DNA of 62,113 nucleotides from an uncultured Schlesneria sp. (GCA_903904835.1 CAIVEI010000076.1:1-62113), one strand, 5' to 3'; positions 1 through 9,452 are shown, counted from the stretch's first letter. The notes: a model not told the origin generated them from the letters alone. Numbers and translations are program-made.

Positions 1-121
1 CCAGAGCAGTTTTGGTGGACCGGTTTACCGGTCGCTACATCAGAACTCTCAAATCAATAACAAAAACAGTCCGCATCATTCGACAATCCTGATTCTTGAA
101 CTCTCCAACCTGTTCATACGA

Positions 122-157
122 AACCGTTACTCGGCTCACGCCGGGTAACGGTTTTTT
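122..157 (+). terminator. Rho-independent terminator
   Basis: A 13-bp stem (AACCGTTACTCGG with CCGGGTAACGGTT, one T-G wobble) closes a 6-nt loop and is followed directly by six T. It ends a plus-strand transcript whose gene lies left of the window. No A tract precedes the stem, so it should act in one direction only. Confidence 0.85.
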
Positions 158-237
158 CGTTTCTACTTCGACACCAACCACGGCGATCGTGATTGCTGAC
201 ATGACGAGGAAGAGAACGACTAAGAGAAATCCGATTT

Positions 238-343
238 AACCACGAAGCACACGAAGAGCACGAAGTAAAAGAATGAGAAGATGCTTCGAGTTTTCTTCTT
301 CACACCGCTTTTCTTCTTCGTGCTCTTGGTGCTCTTCGTGTTT
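238..343. repeat. Imperfect 28-bp inverted repeat built on CACGAAG
   Basis: The left arm (238-265) contains CACGAAG-type heptads; the right arm (316-343) is its reverse complement at 24 of 28 positions. The 50 bases between hold no convincing gene. The design matches the CACGGAG arms around the GxxExxY gene at 49.2-49.65 kb, so this may be an emptied copy of the same kind of unit. Confidence 0.6.
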
Positions 344-408
344 CTTTCCATTACCTGATTTGCCAGTTTTATTTCTTCGTGTTCGGCCAGAGGTAGGTGC
401 GAAGAGCT

Positions 409-450
409 GTAGCATGGGCTTCAACTTGTGCGGGCTAAAGCCCACACTAC
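409..450. repeat. Dispersed palindromic repeat, core CGGGCTAAAGCCCA
   Basis: The 14-nt core CGGGCTAAAGCCCA (431-444) is itself palindromic and lies inside a wider imperfect inverted repeat ending in GTAG/CTAC. The same core occurs at 58854-58867, and a degraded copy in reverse orientation lies at 58591-58611. It sits just upstream of the gene at 586. Confidence 0.6.
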
Positions 451-585
451 AAAATACCACGATCACTTTGTCCAATTTCATCTTGGAGCAATCGGCAGAT
501 TTGGATAGTCTTGGTGGGATGCGATGGCCTGTCGAGTTCATTCGCACTTTGGATTGTGCTCGTTTCAGAAAGGAATTCTGGAGAT

Positions 586-2217
586 ATGTCCATTCAAGGA
601 AGCTCACAGAAATATGGTTGGTTTTGTCTCCGTTCGTTACTTATCTTCGCCAGCACGCTGATCGCTTCGTTGTTAATCGATACTTCGGAGTTGTTTTCTC
701 AGGGAGTTCCCGTCAATCGAGCCTCTCATTCGCGTGATCGGACTCGCGGGTTTATTGATGATTACACCAATTCACTCGACAACGACTTTTATGTTCCGCA
801 TCAACCCGGAATTCAAACTCCTGGTGAAACCGGTGCCGTGGAAGGAAAATCGCTTCGCCCGTTGATCCGCTCATTCTCTGACAATTTAACTCAGCTTACA
901 TACGCCCTGAATGAACAGATGGGCCAGGTTCCCGGATTGCGCCAAAGCTATACGGAAGCGCTGCGGCTCAGCGGTACAGCAGTGAGCGTCAACAAGTATT
1001 CCGAAAAATATGGCGTTGATCGGACGAATCTGGATCAGCTTAAACAACTGGACGCCGACTGGCGTGAGCTGGCCTATCGACTCGAAAGTCTGCGAGGAGT
1101 GACCGATGAAACCCTCGATCTCGTGAAAGGGGTGAACGACGCGGATCACCGCATCCGACAGTTGATTGGCATTCAGCCTCAGCTTGATCGACGTCAGTTG
1201 TATCTAAAGGCTGCAAGCCTGGCAGGCGATCTGGAAAACCTTCAGGAAGACCTCGCGGCAGAACTAGGTAATGGACAAGATGCACAGGCCTACCGGCGAC
1301 TTGTCAGTCGACTACGGCAGGTTGTTTTGAATCTTGTTTCCATCATTCGTGATGAACGATCGGATGCCAATGTCATTGTCGAAGAATACAAACAATTTGA
1401 GACCATCTGGTCACCGCTGGTTGTCAAATTGCGTGAGGAAGACAATCGCTTTATTGAACGAGGTCTCCGGCGCGTCTCTGCTTCCGTCAGCGACATGCAT
1501 CAGTTGTTGCTGTTGCCGCAAAAAATGGATCAGTCTCAGTTTAGTCACCTCGCAACGTCGTTGAAAAAAGATATCGACGAATTTCTCGAACGGACGCCGC
1601 TGATCCTGGTTATGCATTTGCCAAAGTCCAAGCAAGCACTTTTGGCGGCCGATCAGTTTTACGTCGCTTGTGCCCAATTCACTGAAGTCGTGAAACGTGG
1701 TCAGGATCAAACGGAAATCATAGAAGCGTTTCGCCGGATCGAAGCGGCGGAACGGACCTTCATTGATGTCTATCGTGACGTTGATAGCGACAAGGCGGTC
1801 GCTGTTTTGAATCGAATCAGTCAGACGGTCAGTGCATTAAGATCTTCGCTGCACGTTCAGCGGGATGAGTTTGACAGTCGGGTGGCTGAAGACTTGGCTG
1901 CTTCAATTCAGAATTTCACCGAACAGATTGAAGTGACCACGAAACGATGGCTTGAGGCCGAACGACACTCATTCGCTCAAGCTTGTCTGCAGGACGCCGC
2001 CGATCTGACGGATCGAGCGGCTCGGCTTCACGACGATATCGTTACGGGAAAGCCACAACCAGAATTGAAGGGCGAGATCACCGAACTCTACGAGAACTGG
2101 CGTCGAGTCTATGACTATCTCTTAAAATGCCAGACCGAGGATCGTCAGGCGATGGGCCGAATTTCGACGAACCTGACGCCGGCGCTGGTCGAATTGCGAA
2201 CGATGATTTTGCAGTAA
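586..2217 (+). CDS. Secreted coiled-coil protein of unknown function
   Basis: I do not recognise the family. The chosen ATG has GGAG five bases upstream; an upstream in-frame start at 511 would add 25 residues with no ribosome site. The 543-residue product begins with a hydrophobic stretch (about residues 15-38, LRSLLIFASTLIASLL) typical of a signal peptide or anchor, followed by a low-hydrophobicity segment rich in Asp/Ser/Gln and then long heptad-rich helices (roughly residues 75-540: repeated L-x-x-L patterns, many Arg/Glu/Gln). There are no cysteine or metal motifs. It probably lies in the periplasm or is membrane-tethered as a helical rod. It stands alone, converging on the ATPase gene at 2393 with a palindromic repeat cluster between the two 3' ends. 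Confidence 0.75.
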   Translation: MSIQGSSQKYGWFCLRSLLIFASTLIASLLIDTSELFSQGVPVNRASHSRDRTRGFIDDYTNSLDNDFYVPHQPGIQTPGETGAVEGKSLRPLIRSFSDNLTQLTYALNEQMGQVPGLRQSYTEALRLSGTAVSVNKYSEKYGVDRTNLDQLKQLDADWRELAYRLESLRGVTDETLDLVKGVNDADHRIRQLIGIQPQLDRRQLYLKAASLAGDLENLQEDLAAELGNGQDAQAYRRLVSRLRQVVLNLVSIIRDERSDANVIVEEYKQFETIWSPLVVKLREEDNRFIERGLRRVSASVSDMHQLLLLPQKMDQSQFSHLATSLKKDIDEFLERTPLILVMHLPKSKQALLAADQFYVACAQFTEVVKRGQDQTEIIEAFRRIEAAERTFIDVYRDVDSDKAVAVLNRISQTVSALRSSLHVQRDEFDSRVAEDLAASIQNFTEQIEVTTKRWLEAERHSFAQACLQDAADLTDRAARLHDDIVTGKPQPELKGEITELYENWRRVYDYLLKCQTEDRQAMGRISTNLTPALVELRTMILQ

Positions 2218-2230
2218 GCTGATCGAAGAT

Positions 2231-2375
2231 CACTGCTTGACTGCGGCCGGTCAAGCAGTGGCACAAAGATTGGGGATTCGCGTCATGTGCCACTGCTTCG
2301 GAGTCTTCGGAGAAGCAGTGTCTTCGCTTTCCTTCGATCGAAGAGCACTGCATGACCGCGGACGGTCATGCAGTG
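2231..2375. repeat. Cluster of three 30-nt REP-like palindromes
   Basis: Three hairpins of exactly 30 nt occur at 2231-2260, 2291-2320 and 2346-2375. Each starts CACTG and ends CAGTG, with 9-13 bp arms and a small variable loop (for instance CACTGCATGACCG paired with CGGTCATGCAGTG). The flanks are conserved too: ATCGAAGA before and GCACA after. Orientation alternates. They fill the space between two convergent 3' ends. Further copies are at 19700-19729 and 19760-19789, with a 28-nt relative at 32855-32882. Confidence 0.85.
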
Positions 2376-2392
2376 GCACACCAAGACGACAT

Positions 2393-5300
2393 TTAAATCA
2401 CCAACCGGTGTGCCGTGTAACCACTCGACAATTGCTGGCTGGCGATTTCGAGCAGGTGCTCGTGGTGCGTGAAGAAGATGACTTGCCGCTGCTGACCGAG
2501 ACGTGTCAGGATTCGCAGCGCGGCTGCTGCGCGAGCGTCGTCGAACTGGATTAAAATATCATCGATGATCAATGGCAATTCGCAACGAGGTGCGGTTTCG
2601 AGTTGCAGCGTCGCCAGTCTCAGGGCCAGATAGAGTTGATCGCATGTTCCTTCGCTCATTCCATTGACGGTGACGCCTTCTCGGGAGTCGGGTCTTACTC
2701 CAACGAGTACCGGACGATAGTTGTCGTCTTCTTCCACTCGCAGACCGTCAAAAGACCCCAGAGTCAATTCGCGAAATAACTCGCTGGCAATTGCCAGAAC
2801 CGGGCCGCGAGTTCTTTCCCGATATCGTTCAATTGCTGAATGCAAGATACAACTTGCCAGTTTGAAACGGACGTAGGACTCCGCATCGGAACGAATCTGG
2901 GCAAGTGTCTGTTGCCGCAATTCTTCGGCGAAAGCACCCGTTTCACTGCCATCCATCCGGCGCAATTTTTCCTGGATTCCGCCCACTTGCTGATTTAACT
3001 GGTCGCGGTCGCCAGTCAATCGATTTATTTCAAGTTCCAGGCCACGCACTCGATCTGACAGGGATTCAAGCGACTGCTGGCGAACATGTTCGACAAATTG
3101 ATTGAGGGGCTCGCCTAAGGACAATTCAGTCAGTCGAACACGAGCTCGCTCCCGTTTCCTCTCAAGTGCATCTCGATCCACGCAACGTTTCTCGACAGCC
3201 TCCAGCTCTTGAAACAACTGTTCCAATGATTTTGTGTCATCAGCGGGTACTATTTCCATGTCGGAACGCACGATTCCCGCAGCGTGACAAAGCTCCTCAA
3301 TAAGCCGTTGTCCCGAATCACGCGACGCGTATGCGAGATTCAATTGTTGTTCGGCTTGAGTCTTCTTTGCCAAATGCTTGTTTCGGACCGCTTCGTCACG
3401 TTGACCAGCGATCATTCGGTCGCGAAGCGTTGTAACCGCGTCGCTGACATCGGTGTCCAAGAGGTCTGGAGCAATCTCCTGGCACAGGGATTTAACTTTC
3501 GCAGTCAATCGTTCTGTATCCGCATCGATGCCAGAAATCCGTTCTTGAAACTGTTCCGCTTGACGTTGATGATCGTTCAGCTCGACCAGCGTTTCAATCA
3601 ACGTTTCCGCTGCATCGGGTGACGAATCAGGTGGAAGTCCCAATTCACACATCACAGCAGCCCAGTCAGACTTCCATTGGCTGAGAGCATTGTCTGCGGT
3701 TGTCACTCGAACCATTGATTCAGAATGTTCCCGTGTCCACCGGGCAATAGATTCGGTGATTTCCTTGCGAAGTTGTCGTGCAGACTCGTCTTTCTGCAGT
3801 TGTTCTTCGGCTCGCGCAATCAAATCTTTCAGAGTGCATTCGTTTCCGGAAGTCGATTCGATTTTCATGAGCTCGCGAAGTGTTTCGACGTTCTGCTGAA
3901 TTCGTTCGTCGAGTTGATGAGATTCCTGTTCGCAACGCCGAATGTGGATTTCGTTCTGGAGCAATGTCTCTCGTTGAGCGATCCACGCCTGTGTTTCGTT
4001 CGGCAATGGGGCGTTCGCACCAAGGATCTGCCACTCCAATTGCCAGCGATGTTGGAGAGAAATGCGTTCAGTTTCCAGTTCCGCCAGGCGGATTGCCGCT
4101 TCATGCTGGCGTGCGTCATTCGATTCAAGGTCCGCCACTTCTTCTGCGAGCTGTGCCACTCGATCGGCTTCGTTTCTCAGTCGGTCCGCAATCGAGTCCG
4201 CATCCGTGATTGATTGCTCAAATTCATTCATTTGCTGCGGATCAGGAATCATCCTGGCCGAAAAATTGCGGCGAATTTCCGACCAGATTTCGGCACGTCG
4301 GTTCCGGGCAATTTGCAAATCGGCTTCCGTGGGAAGTTGAAATTCATTACGGAGTTTTTCGATTGTCTGGCAGAGTTTCTCCCTTTCGATTTCGAAATCA
4401 GCCAGTCGTGTGCGGAGCAGTGATTGCTCGGCCTGGTTAGTTTGAAAGCCCTTCTCCGATTGTTTTAACCAATTGAGATCGGGGATTTTCAACGATGCGA
4501 GATCAGAAATCGAATTGATTTCGAGACCGATTCGATCAATTTGCTGACGCGCAGTGTCCTGCATTTCGGCCATCTCTTTGCGAGCAAGAGCGAGACGTGC
4601 TTCCAGGTCACCGTCGTTTTGTATCTTTCGAAGATGATTGCGCAAGTCGTCAAGCGGGCGAACTTCGGGGATCGTTTTCAATGACTCTTGAAGTTCCTGA
4701 AGTTGAACTGAGAGTCGGCTGCGAAGGAGAGTTGCCTGCTCAAGTGACTGTTGTAGTCCAGTCTGCTGTCGTCCTAATTGACCAATCCGAGTTCGGAAAG
4801 TCCGATCAAGGATCGTGGTCGTATCAGGGGCTTGATTCGTTGTAACGGGCATCGACTGGAGCAGTTCTCGAATCGATGCCTGATGACGATCACGATCGTC
4901 AACGAGTTTCAGCCGATCATGATGTCCCTTCTGGCATGCACCCCACTCGGTAACAAGGCTGGAAATCTCGTCGGGCCGACTCATGAATTCTTGCGGCTTG
5001 GCCAGCTTTTCAAGCTCGTTCTGAGCGTTCTGAATCGTTTCCCTGGCCGCCTGCTCATGAATGCTGTGCTGTTTAAGTAACAGCATCGCTTGCTGTCGCT
5101 TTGCATTGAAGTCGGGGTTAAGTCGCGGGATTGAGCCCAGCAGTGCGAGTTCCTTTTCAACCGCAGCCAGCTCTTGAACGAGAGGCCAGGCGAGTTGCCA
5201 GCGCTGGAATCGATCTCGATCATTCGTCTGTCTTGTCAGATTGGTTGAAACCTCTTCGAGTTTGAGTAACGTCTCCTGACGAATCCGATCAGCTTCTTCC

Positions 5301-5911
5301 CATTCAGAAACGGGCAGCAATTTGTCACGTAGCGTTTCCTTTTGTTCCTGCAACATGACGATCGACTGATTTAATCGCTGTTTCTTGCCTTGTGGTTTAA
5401 AGATCTCGGCGGCATCGTCGACGAGCTTCTTTTTGACCGCGTTCAGGTCCATCACCCCTGAACCCGTCGCAAACAGGATGTCACCAAGATCCCCGCTTCC
5501 GGTTGCGATCTGGTGACCTCCCAGAACCAGTTGCTCGTAGTCGATCCCATATCGCTGTCGAAAAGTCGCTTCATCGATTCCGGCCAGCAATTGAGTCCAG
5601 TGGTTGGGGTCGATGATCGCAATATCATCACCCGCCCTCAGCGAATCCTTACGAGTCTTGCGTCGGATGACTTCGAGTTCCGCGCCAGAAGTACTCGATA
5701 CGACACCACCGATCCGAAGATTCGGATTCGAATGGACAAAATTATCTTCGGTTCGTTCATCAAATCCGAATAAGAGCTGCCGAATGGCTCGCAGCGTAGT
5801 GCTTTTACCCGCCTCATTCGGCCCGTACACCAGATGAAAGCCATGACCAAGGTTTAGTCGGACATCGGTGAATTTCCCAAAGGCAATCAAATCCAATCTG
5901 CAAAGCCGCAT
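2393..5911 (-). CDS. YhaN-like SMC/Rad50-type AAA ATPase
   Basis: A 1172-residue ATPase with split nucleotide-binding halves around a long coiled coil. The N-terminus carries a Walker A box GPNEAGKST (about residues 29-37) after the typical LIAFGKFTDV strand; residues ~170-950 are Gln/Glu/Arg/Leu-rich heptads; the C-terminus has a signature-like SEGTCDQLYLALRLA, a Walker B LPLIIDDIL and a switch histidine in FFTHHEH. Such proteins belong with Rad50/SbcC/YhaN and usually pair with an SbcD/YhaO-type nuclease, but no such gene is adjacent. The start at 5911 gives MRLCRLDLIAFGKF, the normal family N-terminus, with AAGG about 10 bases upstream; an ATG 21 bases earlier is possible. The DNA-processing role is inferred from family. 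Confidence 0.88.
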   Translation of the reverse strand: MRLCRLDLIAFGKFTDVRLNLGHGFHLVYGPNEAGKSTTLRAIRQLLFGFDERTEDNFVHSNPNLRIGGVVSSTSGAELEVIRRKTRKDSLRAGDDIAIIDPNHWTQLLAGIDEATFRQRYGIDYEQLVLGGHQIATGSGDLGDILFATGSGVMDLNAVKKKLVDDAAEIFKPQGKKQRLNQSIVMLQEQKETLRDKLLPVSEWEEADRIRQETLLKLEEVSTNLTRQTNDRDRFQRWQLAWPLVQELAAVEKELALLGSIPRLNPDFNAKRQQAMLLLKQHSIHEQAARETIQNAQNELEKLAKPQEFMSRPDEISSLVTEWGACQKGHHDRLKLVDDRDRHQASIRELLQSMPVTTNQAPDTTTILDRTFRTRIGQLGRQQTGLQQSLEQATLLRSRLSVQLQELQESLKTIPEVRPLDDLRNHLRKIQNDGDLEARLALARKEMAEMQDTARQQIDRIGLEINSISDLASLKIPDLNWLKQSEKGFQTNQAEQSLLRTRLADFEIEREKLCQTIEKLRNEFQLPTEADLQIARNRRAEIWSEIRRNFSARMIPDPQQMNEFEQSITDADSIADRLRNEADRVAQLAEEVADLESNDARQHEAAIRLAELETERISLQHRWQLEWQILGANAPLPNETQAWIAQRETLLQNEIHIRRCEQESHQLDERIQQNVETLRELMKIESTSGNECTLKDLIARAEEQLQKDESARQLRKEITESIARWTREHSESMVRVTTADNALSQWKSDWAAVMCELGLPPDSSPDAAETLIETLVELNDHQRQAEQFQERISGIDADTERLTAKVKSLCQEIAPDLLDTDVSDAVTTLRDRMIAGQRDEAVRNKHLAKKTQAEQQLNLAYASRDSGQRLIEELCHAAGIVRSDMEIVPADDTKSLEQLFQELEAVEKRCVDRDALERKRERARVRLTELSLGEPLNQFVEHVRQQSLESLSDRVRGLELEINRLTGDRDQLNQQVGGIQEKLRRMDGSETGAFAEELRQQTLAQIRSDAESYVRFKLASCILHSAIERYRERTRGPVLAIASELFRELTLGSFDGLRVEEDDNYRPVLVGVRPDSREGVTVNGMSEGTCDQLYLALRLATLQLETAPRCELPLIIDDILIQFDDARAAAALRILTRLGQQRQVIFFTHHEHLLEIASQQLSSGYTAHRLVI

Positions 5912-5982
5912 GCTGCAATCGCCTTGGGTCATCCGTGGTCGTGGTGAAAAAGTGCACGGCCTTAAAACAGGACATTTCAGTT

Positions 5983-6984
5983 TTATTTGAGCGTTGCCAC
6001 ACCCGATTCAGAAGTAACGGTTTTCGCCATTCCGAGAATCGCGGTATGTAACGGGCCATTGGTTACGATGATGCCACGATTTTCTCGAAGTTCATGGCCA
6101 TGCGAGAAATCAAGGGGTTTGCCCTGGAGGTCTGTTACTGTGCCACCAGCTTCGGTCACGATGAGAACTCCCCCCGCGTGGTCCCAGACCTTTTCGAAAT
6201 AGCCCGTCTTGGCGGGCAGACGAAGGTAAACGTCCGCTTCTCCCGCGGCCACCATCGCATACTTGGCCTGACTATCCATTCGAACGGGTGCCGCTTTGAT
6301 CCCAAGTTTTTCAGCGATCATCGCGGATTCGTTATGAGAGCTGTGACTCGACTCAAACGATTCACAAAATCGGGCTAAGGTCGGATCGTTCAGTTCGGTG
6401 ACATGGATTCTTCGTGGTTCAGATTCGGCATCAAGCCGAAGCGCGAAGGTCCCTTGGCCCAATACGGCGTAAAATAAGGAATACCCGCTTTGATTTCTTG
6501 TTCCCAGGTTCGGGCACGCGAGAATTCCAATCCGAATTTGACCATCAACGATGAGCGCCAGTGAAATGGCATACTGGTCTCGACGAAGAAATCCTTTCGT
6601 TCCGTCGATGGGGTCCAGTGTCCAGAATCGTGGCGAGTTGTGTTTGGCACCCCCTCGATCGATCCAATTACGGATTTCGTCGTGAGATGATTCGCGATAG
6701 TGATTGCGGATTAACGTGTGAATTTCTTGAAGAAAGTGCGCGTTCTCGGGCTGATGAAGCGCCAGAGCATCTTCTTCCGCGATGATGGGATCATCAGGAA
6801 ACGCCTCGCCGATTGCGTGGCAGACAACCGCCTGGCTGGCAAAGTCTGCAACGGTGACCGGACTGTTGTCTTTTTTGTCCAGGACTTCTGGTGTGATCGC
6901 CGCTTGAACAACTCGGCAAATCCTGGCTGCCTTTCTCACTGCATCCAGGCCAACCTTCAGTTCTTCGGCATAATTATTGGTCAT
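5983..6984 (-). CDS. 3'(2'),5'-bisphosphate nucleotidase (inositol monophosphatase superfamily)
   Basis: It is predicted to remove the 3' phosphate of PAP, the by-product of sulfate assimilation and sulfotransfer, in the cytoplasm. The metal-binding signature of the superfamily is complete: IIAEEDA (about residue 70), LDPIDGTKGF (about 135-144) and VWDHAGG near residue 265. The KGFLRRDQYAIS stretch is the HAL2/CysQ version rather than the inositol monophosphatase one. Length (333) suits the HAL2 subgroup. The start is ATG at 6984 with AGGCG upstream; a GTG five codons earlier overlaps that site and is less likely. It lies 72 bases upstream of the ATPase gene on the same strand, but nothing links the two functions. 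Confidence 0.88.
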   Translation of the reverse strand: MTNNYAEELKVGLDAVRKAARICRVVQAAITPEVLDKKDNSPVTVADFASQAVVCHAIGEAFPDDPIIAEEDALALHQPENAHFLQEIHTLIRNHYRESSHDEIRNWIDRGGAKHNSPRFWTLDPIDGTKGFLRRDQYAISLALIVDGQIRIGILACPNLGTRNQSGYSLFYAVLGQGTFALRLDAESEPRRIHVTELNDPTLARFCESFESSHSSHNESAMIAEKLGIKAAPVRMDSQAKYAMVAAGEADVYLRLPAKTGYFEKVWDHAGGVLIVTEAGGTVTDLQGKPLDFSHGHELRENRGIIVTNGPLHTAILGMAKTVTSESGVATLK

Positions 6985-7019
6985 ATTGAATCGCCTCACT
7001 GAATGTTGTTCAAAGTTCT

Positions 7020-8090
7020 TTAGACGGCAGGAACGGCAACCTTCAATTGAGTCGCAAGGTCAGTCAGTGCTTTCCAGTTCCCGTCATCGAGCGGGATGCC
7101 CGATGCACTTCGACTCGCAAGCGTTTTTCGCTCGGGATCGCCAGGGAGCGTGACGTCATTGACGCCATCGATTCGCGGGACGTCTCGCACGTACGTTTCC
7201 AGTTGTCCGACTTCGCCCAGCAGATGTTGCGTACCACCGAAGAATTCGGGATTCATCACCCAGAATACGGCACAATTTCCAAGCGGAGGAGGCGGATTTG
7301 GAAATGCACATTGACCGCCGGAAAACCCACCCGCCAGCATCTCGATCATGAACGCCAGGCCGAAGCCTTTATAGGCCTGGTCGCCACCAAGCGGCAGGAT
7401 TGTCCCTGGTGGATTTCCATAAAGTTGATTGGGGTCTGTTGTCGGTTTGCCGTCAGGATCGAGGATCCAGCCAAGAGGAACAGGTTGTCCAGCGATCTTT
7501 TTGACGCGCACTTTTCCTTCTGCTGTTGCACTCGTTCCGATATCGAAAATAAATGGACCGTTAGCACCGCCTGGGACACCAATGCAAATGGGGTTTGTCC
7601 CCAACCGAGGTCGTTTACCTCCGACGGGTGCGACGCGCTGCGCGGCGCCCTGATTATTGGCGATGACAATTGCGGTCAGGCCTTGGGACGCGGCCATTTC
7701 TGCATATTCACCCAGGCGACCGATATGGCAGGCGCGACGGAGTGTTCCACACGCAATGGCCGACGTCTGGCACTTGGCGATCAGTCGCCGCATGAGATCT
7801 TGCGACAGGACCTGGCCAAGTCCCCAGCCTCCATCACAAACCAGCGAACTCGGCGATTCTTTCTCGACAACTAATTTCGCATGGGGGTTGAGCGTCCCAT
7901 CCAGGACTTTGCCAATGTAGAACGGGATTCTCATCACGCCATGAGAATCGTGCCCGCGCAAGTTCGCGTCGACGAGACTTTTCGCAACCAGGCTTGCTTC
8001 TGCTTCATGAACTCCTGAGGCGGCGAACAGAGCGGTCGAAAACTGAGTCAAAACGGCATCGTTCAGAACTGGCAACTTGGCACCTCTCAT
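7020..8090 (-). CDS. Ldh-family (malate/L-lactate/ureidoglycolate type) NAD(P)-dependent oxidoreductase
   Basis: A 356-residue protein of the LDH2/MDH2 family, which oxidises 2-hydroxy acids with NAD(P) and is unrelated to the Rossmann lactate dehydrogenases. Family landmarks are LRGHDSHGVMRIP (catalytic His region, near residue 46-58), HIGRLGEYAEMAA, IVIANNQGAAQRVAPVGG and the C-terminal GGDQAYKGFGLAFMIEML. The substrate cannot be told from sequence. The start is ATG at 8090; the reading frame runs further upstream (to 8153) but the extra residues do not look like the family. It is 35 bases upstream of the bisphosphate nucleotidase gene and probably co-transcribed with it. Confidence 0.85.
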   Translation of the reverse strand: MRGAKLPVLNDAVLTQFSTALFAASGVHEAEASLVAKSLVDANLRGHDSHGVMRIPFYIGKVLDGTLNPHAKLVVEKESPSSLVCDGGWGLGQVLSQDLMRRLIAKCQTSAIACGTLRRACHIGRLGEYAEMAASQGLTAIVIANNQGAAQRVAPVGGKRPRLGTNPICIGVPGGANGPFIFDIGTSATAEGKVRVKKIAGQPVPLGWILDPDGKPTTDPNQLYGNPPGTILPLGGDQAYKGFGLAFMIEMLAGGFSGGQCAFPNPPPPLGNCAVFWVMNPEFFGGTQHLLGEVGQLETYVRDVPRIDGVNDVTLPGDPERKTLASRSASGIPLDDGNWKALTDLATQLKVAVPAV

Positions 8091-8196
8091 CCAAAGTGTC
8101 GGAAAACAATCTCGGCAAGACCGAGACTGTATCAGACTGGATAGCAAGGGCAAAAGTCAGCGATTCTGGAGAAAAAAGGACAACGTCGGTGCAGAC

Positions 8197-9090
8197 TCAG
8201 AAAATTTTCGTCAGGGAAATGACGGTGTTCTGTCCTTGGGTGCGACCGATCACTCCCATATCCGTTTGAGTTCGGACCGAAAAAATGGTCTTGTACGGCG
8301 CGTAGAAGTAGTTCACTTCAGGTCCGAGCGCGTAGAAACTGTCGTGAATGCTGTTGTTATAGTTTACAGCCGAACCACTATCTCTGGTGGTTTGCCAAAA
8401 CGTGTAGGCGGTCAGGCCGACATTCCAGTTCTTGGCAATTGTCTTCCCTAAACCCCATTCGATATGAAAGCAGTCTCCGGGACGAATGTCACGGTCGGTT
8501 TTCGTACTGCTTGATTCATAGCGACACAGTGTCGACAAATGCCAGGTCTTTTCTTCGTCGAAATAAAGTGTTCCGCCCCATGAGAACATCGCCGTCCAAT
8601 AACCTTTGCCCACGTTGACGGGACTCGTCGATTCGTAATCGCCGGTCGGGCACCACACACCCGCAGCCAACCCTAAATCACACTGCTTGAAGTGCCAGCC
8701 GAGAATCGCTGGTTCAACCAGGATATCCCCTATTCCTGATTTATATTGCTTGATTCCGAGTGCCGACACCTGTTGATCCACGCTCACGAAAGGGACGGCG
8801 ACGTCGAATCCGTAGTCCGCGCCGAGAATCTTGATATCGGTCATTTTGATAAAACGGGGGGCGGTAATAAAGACGTCCAGATCTAATCCGGCTGGAACAG
8901 TATGGCCATTCGCATCTCGCAACGTGCCCGCGTCGTAAGCGATATTGTACCATTTGAGGTACGTTCCCGGCGGGGGGAGCGTGGCCCCCTTTAAACCTTC
9001 GGCACCTTGAGGGTAATGCCCAGATTGCTGCTGTGCCGCAGCGAAGTTACCGAGCAAAAGGATGAGGCAAAGCCCTGAAATAAAACGCAT
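8197..9090 (-). CDS. Outer-membrane beta-barrel protein, Phenol_MetA_deg/SphA-like
   Basis: A 297-residue exported protein. Residues 1-18 form a signal peptide (MRFISGLCLILLLGNFAAA); the rest is alternating beta strands with aromatic ends and closes on a terminal Phe (SLTKIF), as outer-membrane barrels do. The pattern, with a PPPGTYLKWYNIAYDAG start and repeated strands of GDILVEPAILGWHF type, resembles the transporter-like PF13557 family (phenol MetA degradation/SphA). A role in uptake of an aromatic or lipid compound would be family inference only. The ATG at 9090 directly begins the signal peptide; the reading frame extends 22 codons upstream without a better start. Confidence 0.75.
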   Translation of the reverse strand: MRFISGLCLILLLGNFAAAQQQSGHYPQGAEGLKGATLPPPGTYLKWYNIAYDAGTLRDANGHTVPAGLDLDVFITAPRFIKMTDIKILGADYGFDVAVPFVSVDQQVSALGIKQYKSGIGDILVEPAILGWHFKQCDLGLAAGVWCPTGDYESTSPVNVGKGYWTAMFSWGGTLYFDEEKTWHLSTLCRYESSSTKTDRDIRPGDCFHIEWGLGKTIAKNWNVGLTAYTFWQTTRDSGSAVNYNNSIHDSFYALGPEVNYFYAPYKTIFSVRTQTDMGVIGRTQGQNTVISLTKIF

Positions 9091-9452
9091 CACGTCGCGT
9101 ACTTTCGTCCATGAATGCCATTCAAACGGAAACGCCGACTCCGTGCTGATCCTCACCGTATCGGCGGTCGCAGATGTGCACCTTCATGCCCGATTATTGA
9201 CTAATCCTGGATTTTCAAGACGCGTGAGTGTTGCGGGTATTGGTTAATTTGTAGCAGTCAGTCAAGACGTTCCGATCAGGAAAATTCGACAATCCTGGCC
9301 GGGGTCGCTCTGAGATTATGCCGGAGCGTCGGTGATTTGATGTGGCAACTTTGTTCATTGCCAAGTTAACCCGGATTTTTTGTAAAATCACTTAAAAGCT
9401 CCAGGCACAGGATCTATGACTGAAGAAGATCTATTCAAAGCGATCATAAACC
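9091..9452. other. Intergenic stretch, no gene seen
   Basis: About 360 bases that hold the divergent-free upstream region of the barrel gene and the 3' flank of the DHFR-family gene. I see no coding signal, RNA gene or clear terminator. Confidence 0.5.

Noticed and set aside
18-33. Palindrome GACCGGTTTACCGGTC at the window edge
   Set aside because: Seven-bp arms only, no T run and no neighbouring gene to interpret it with.
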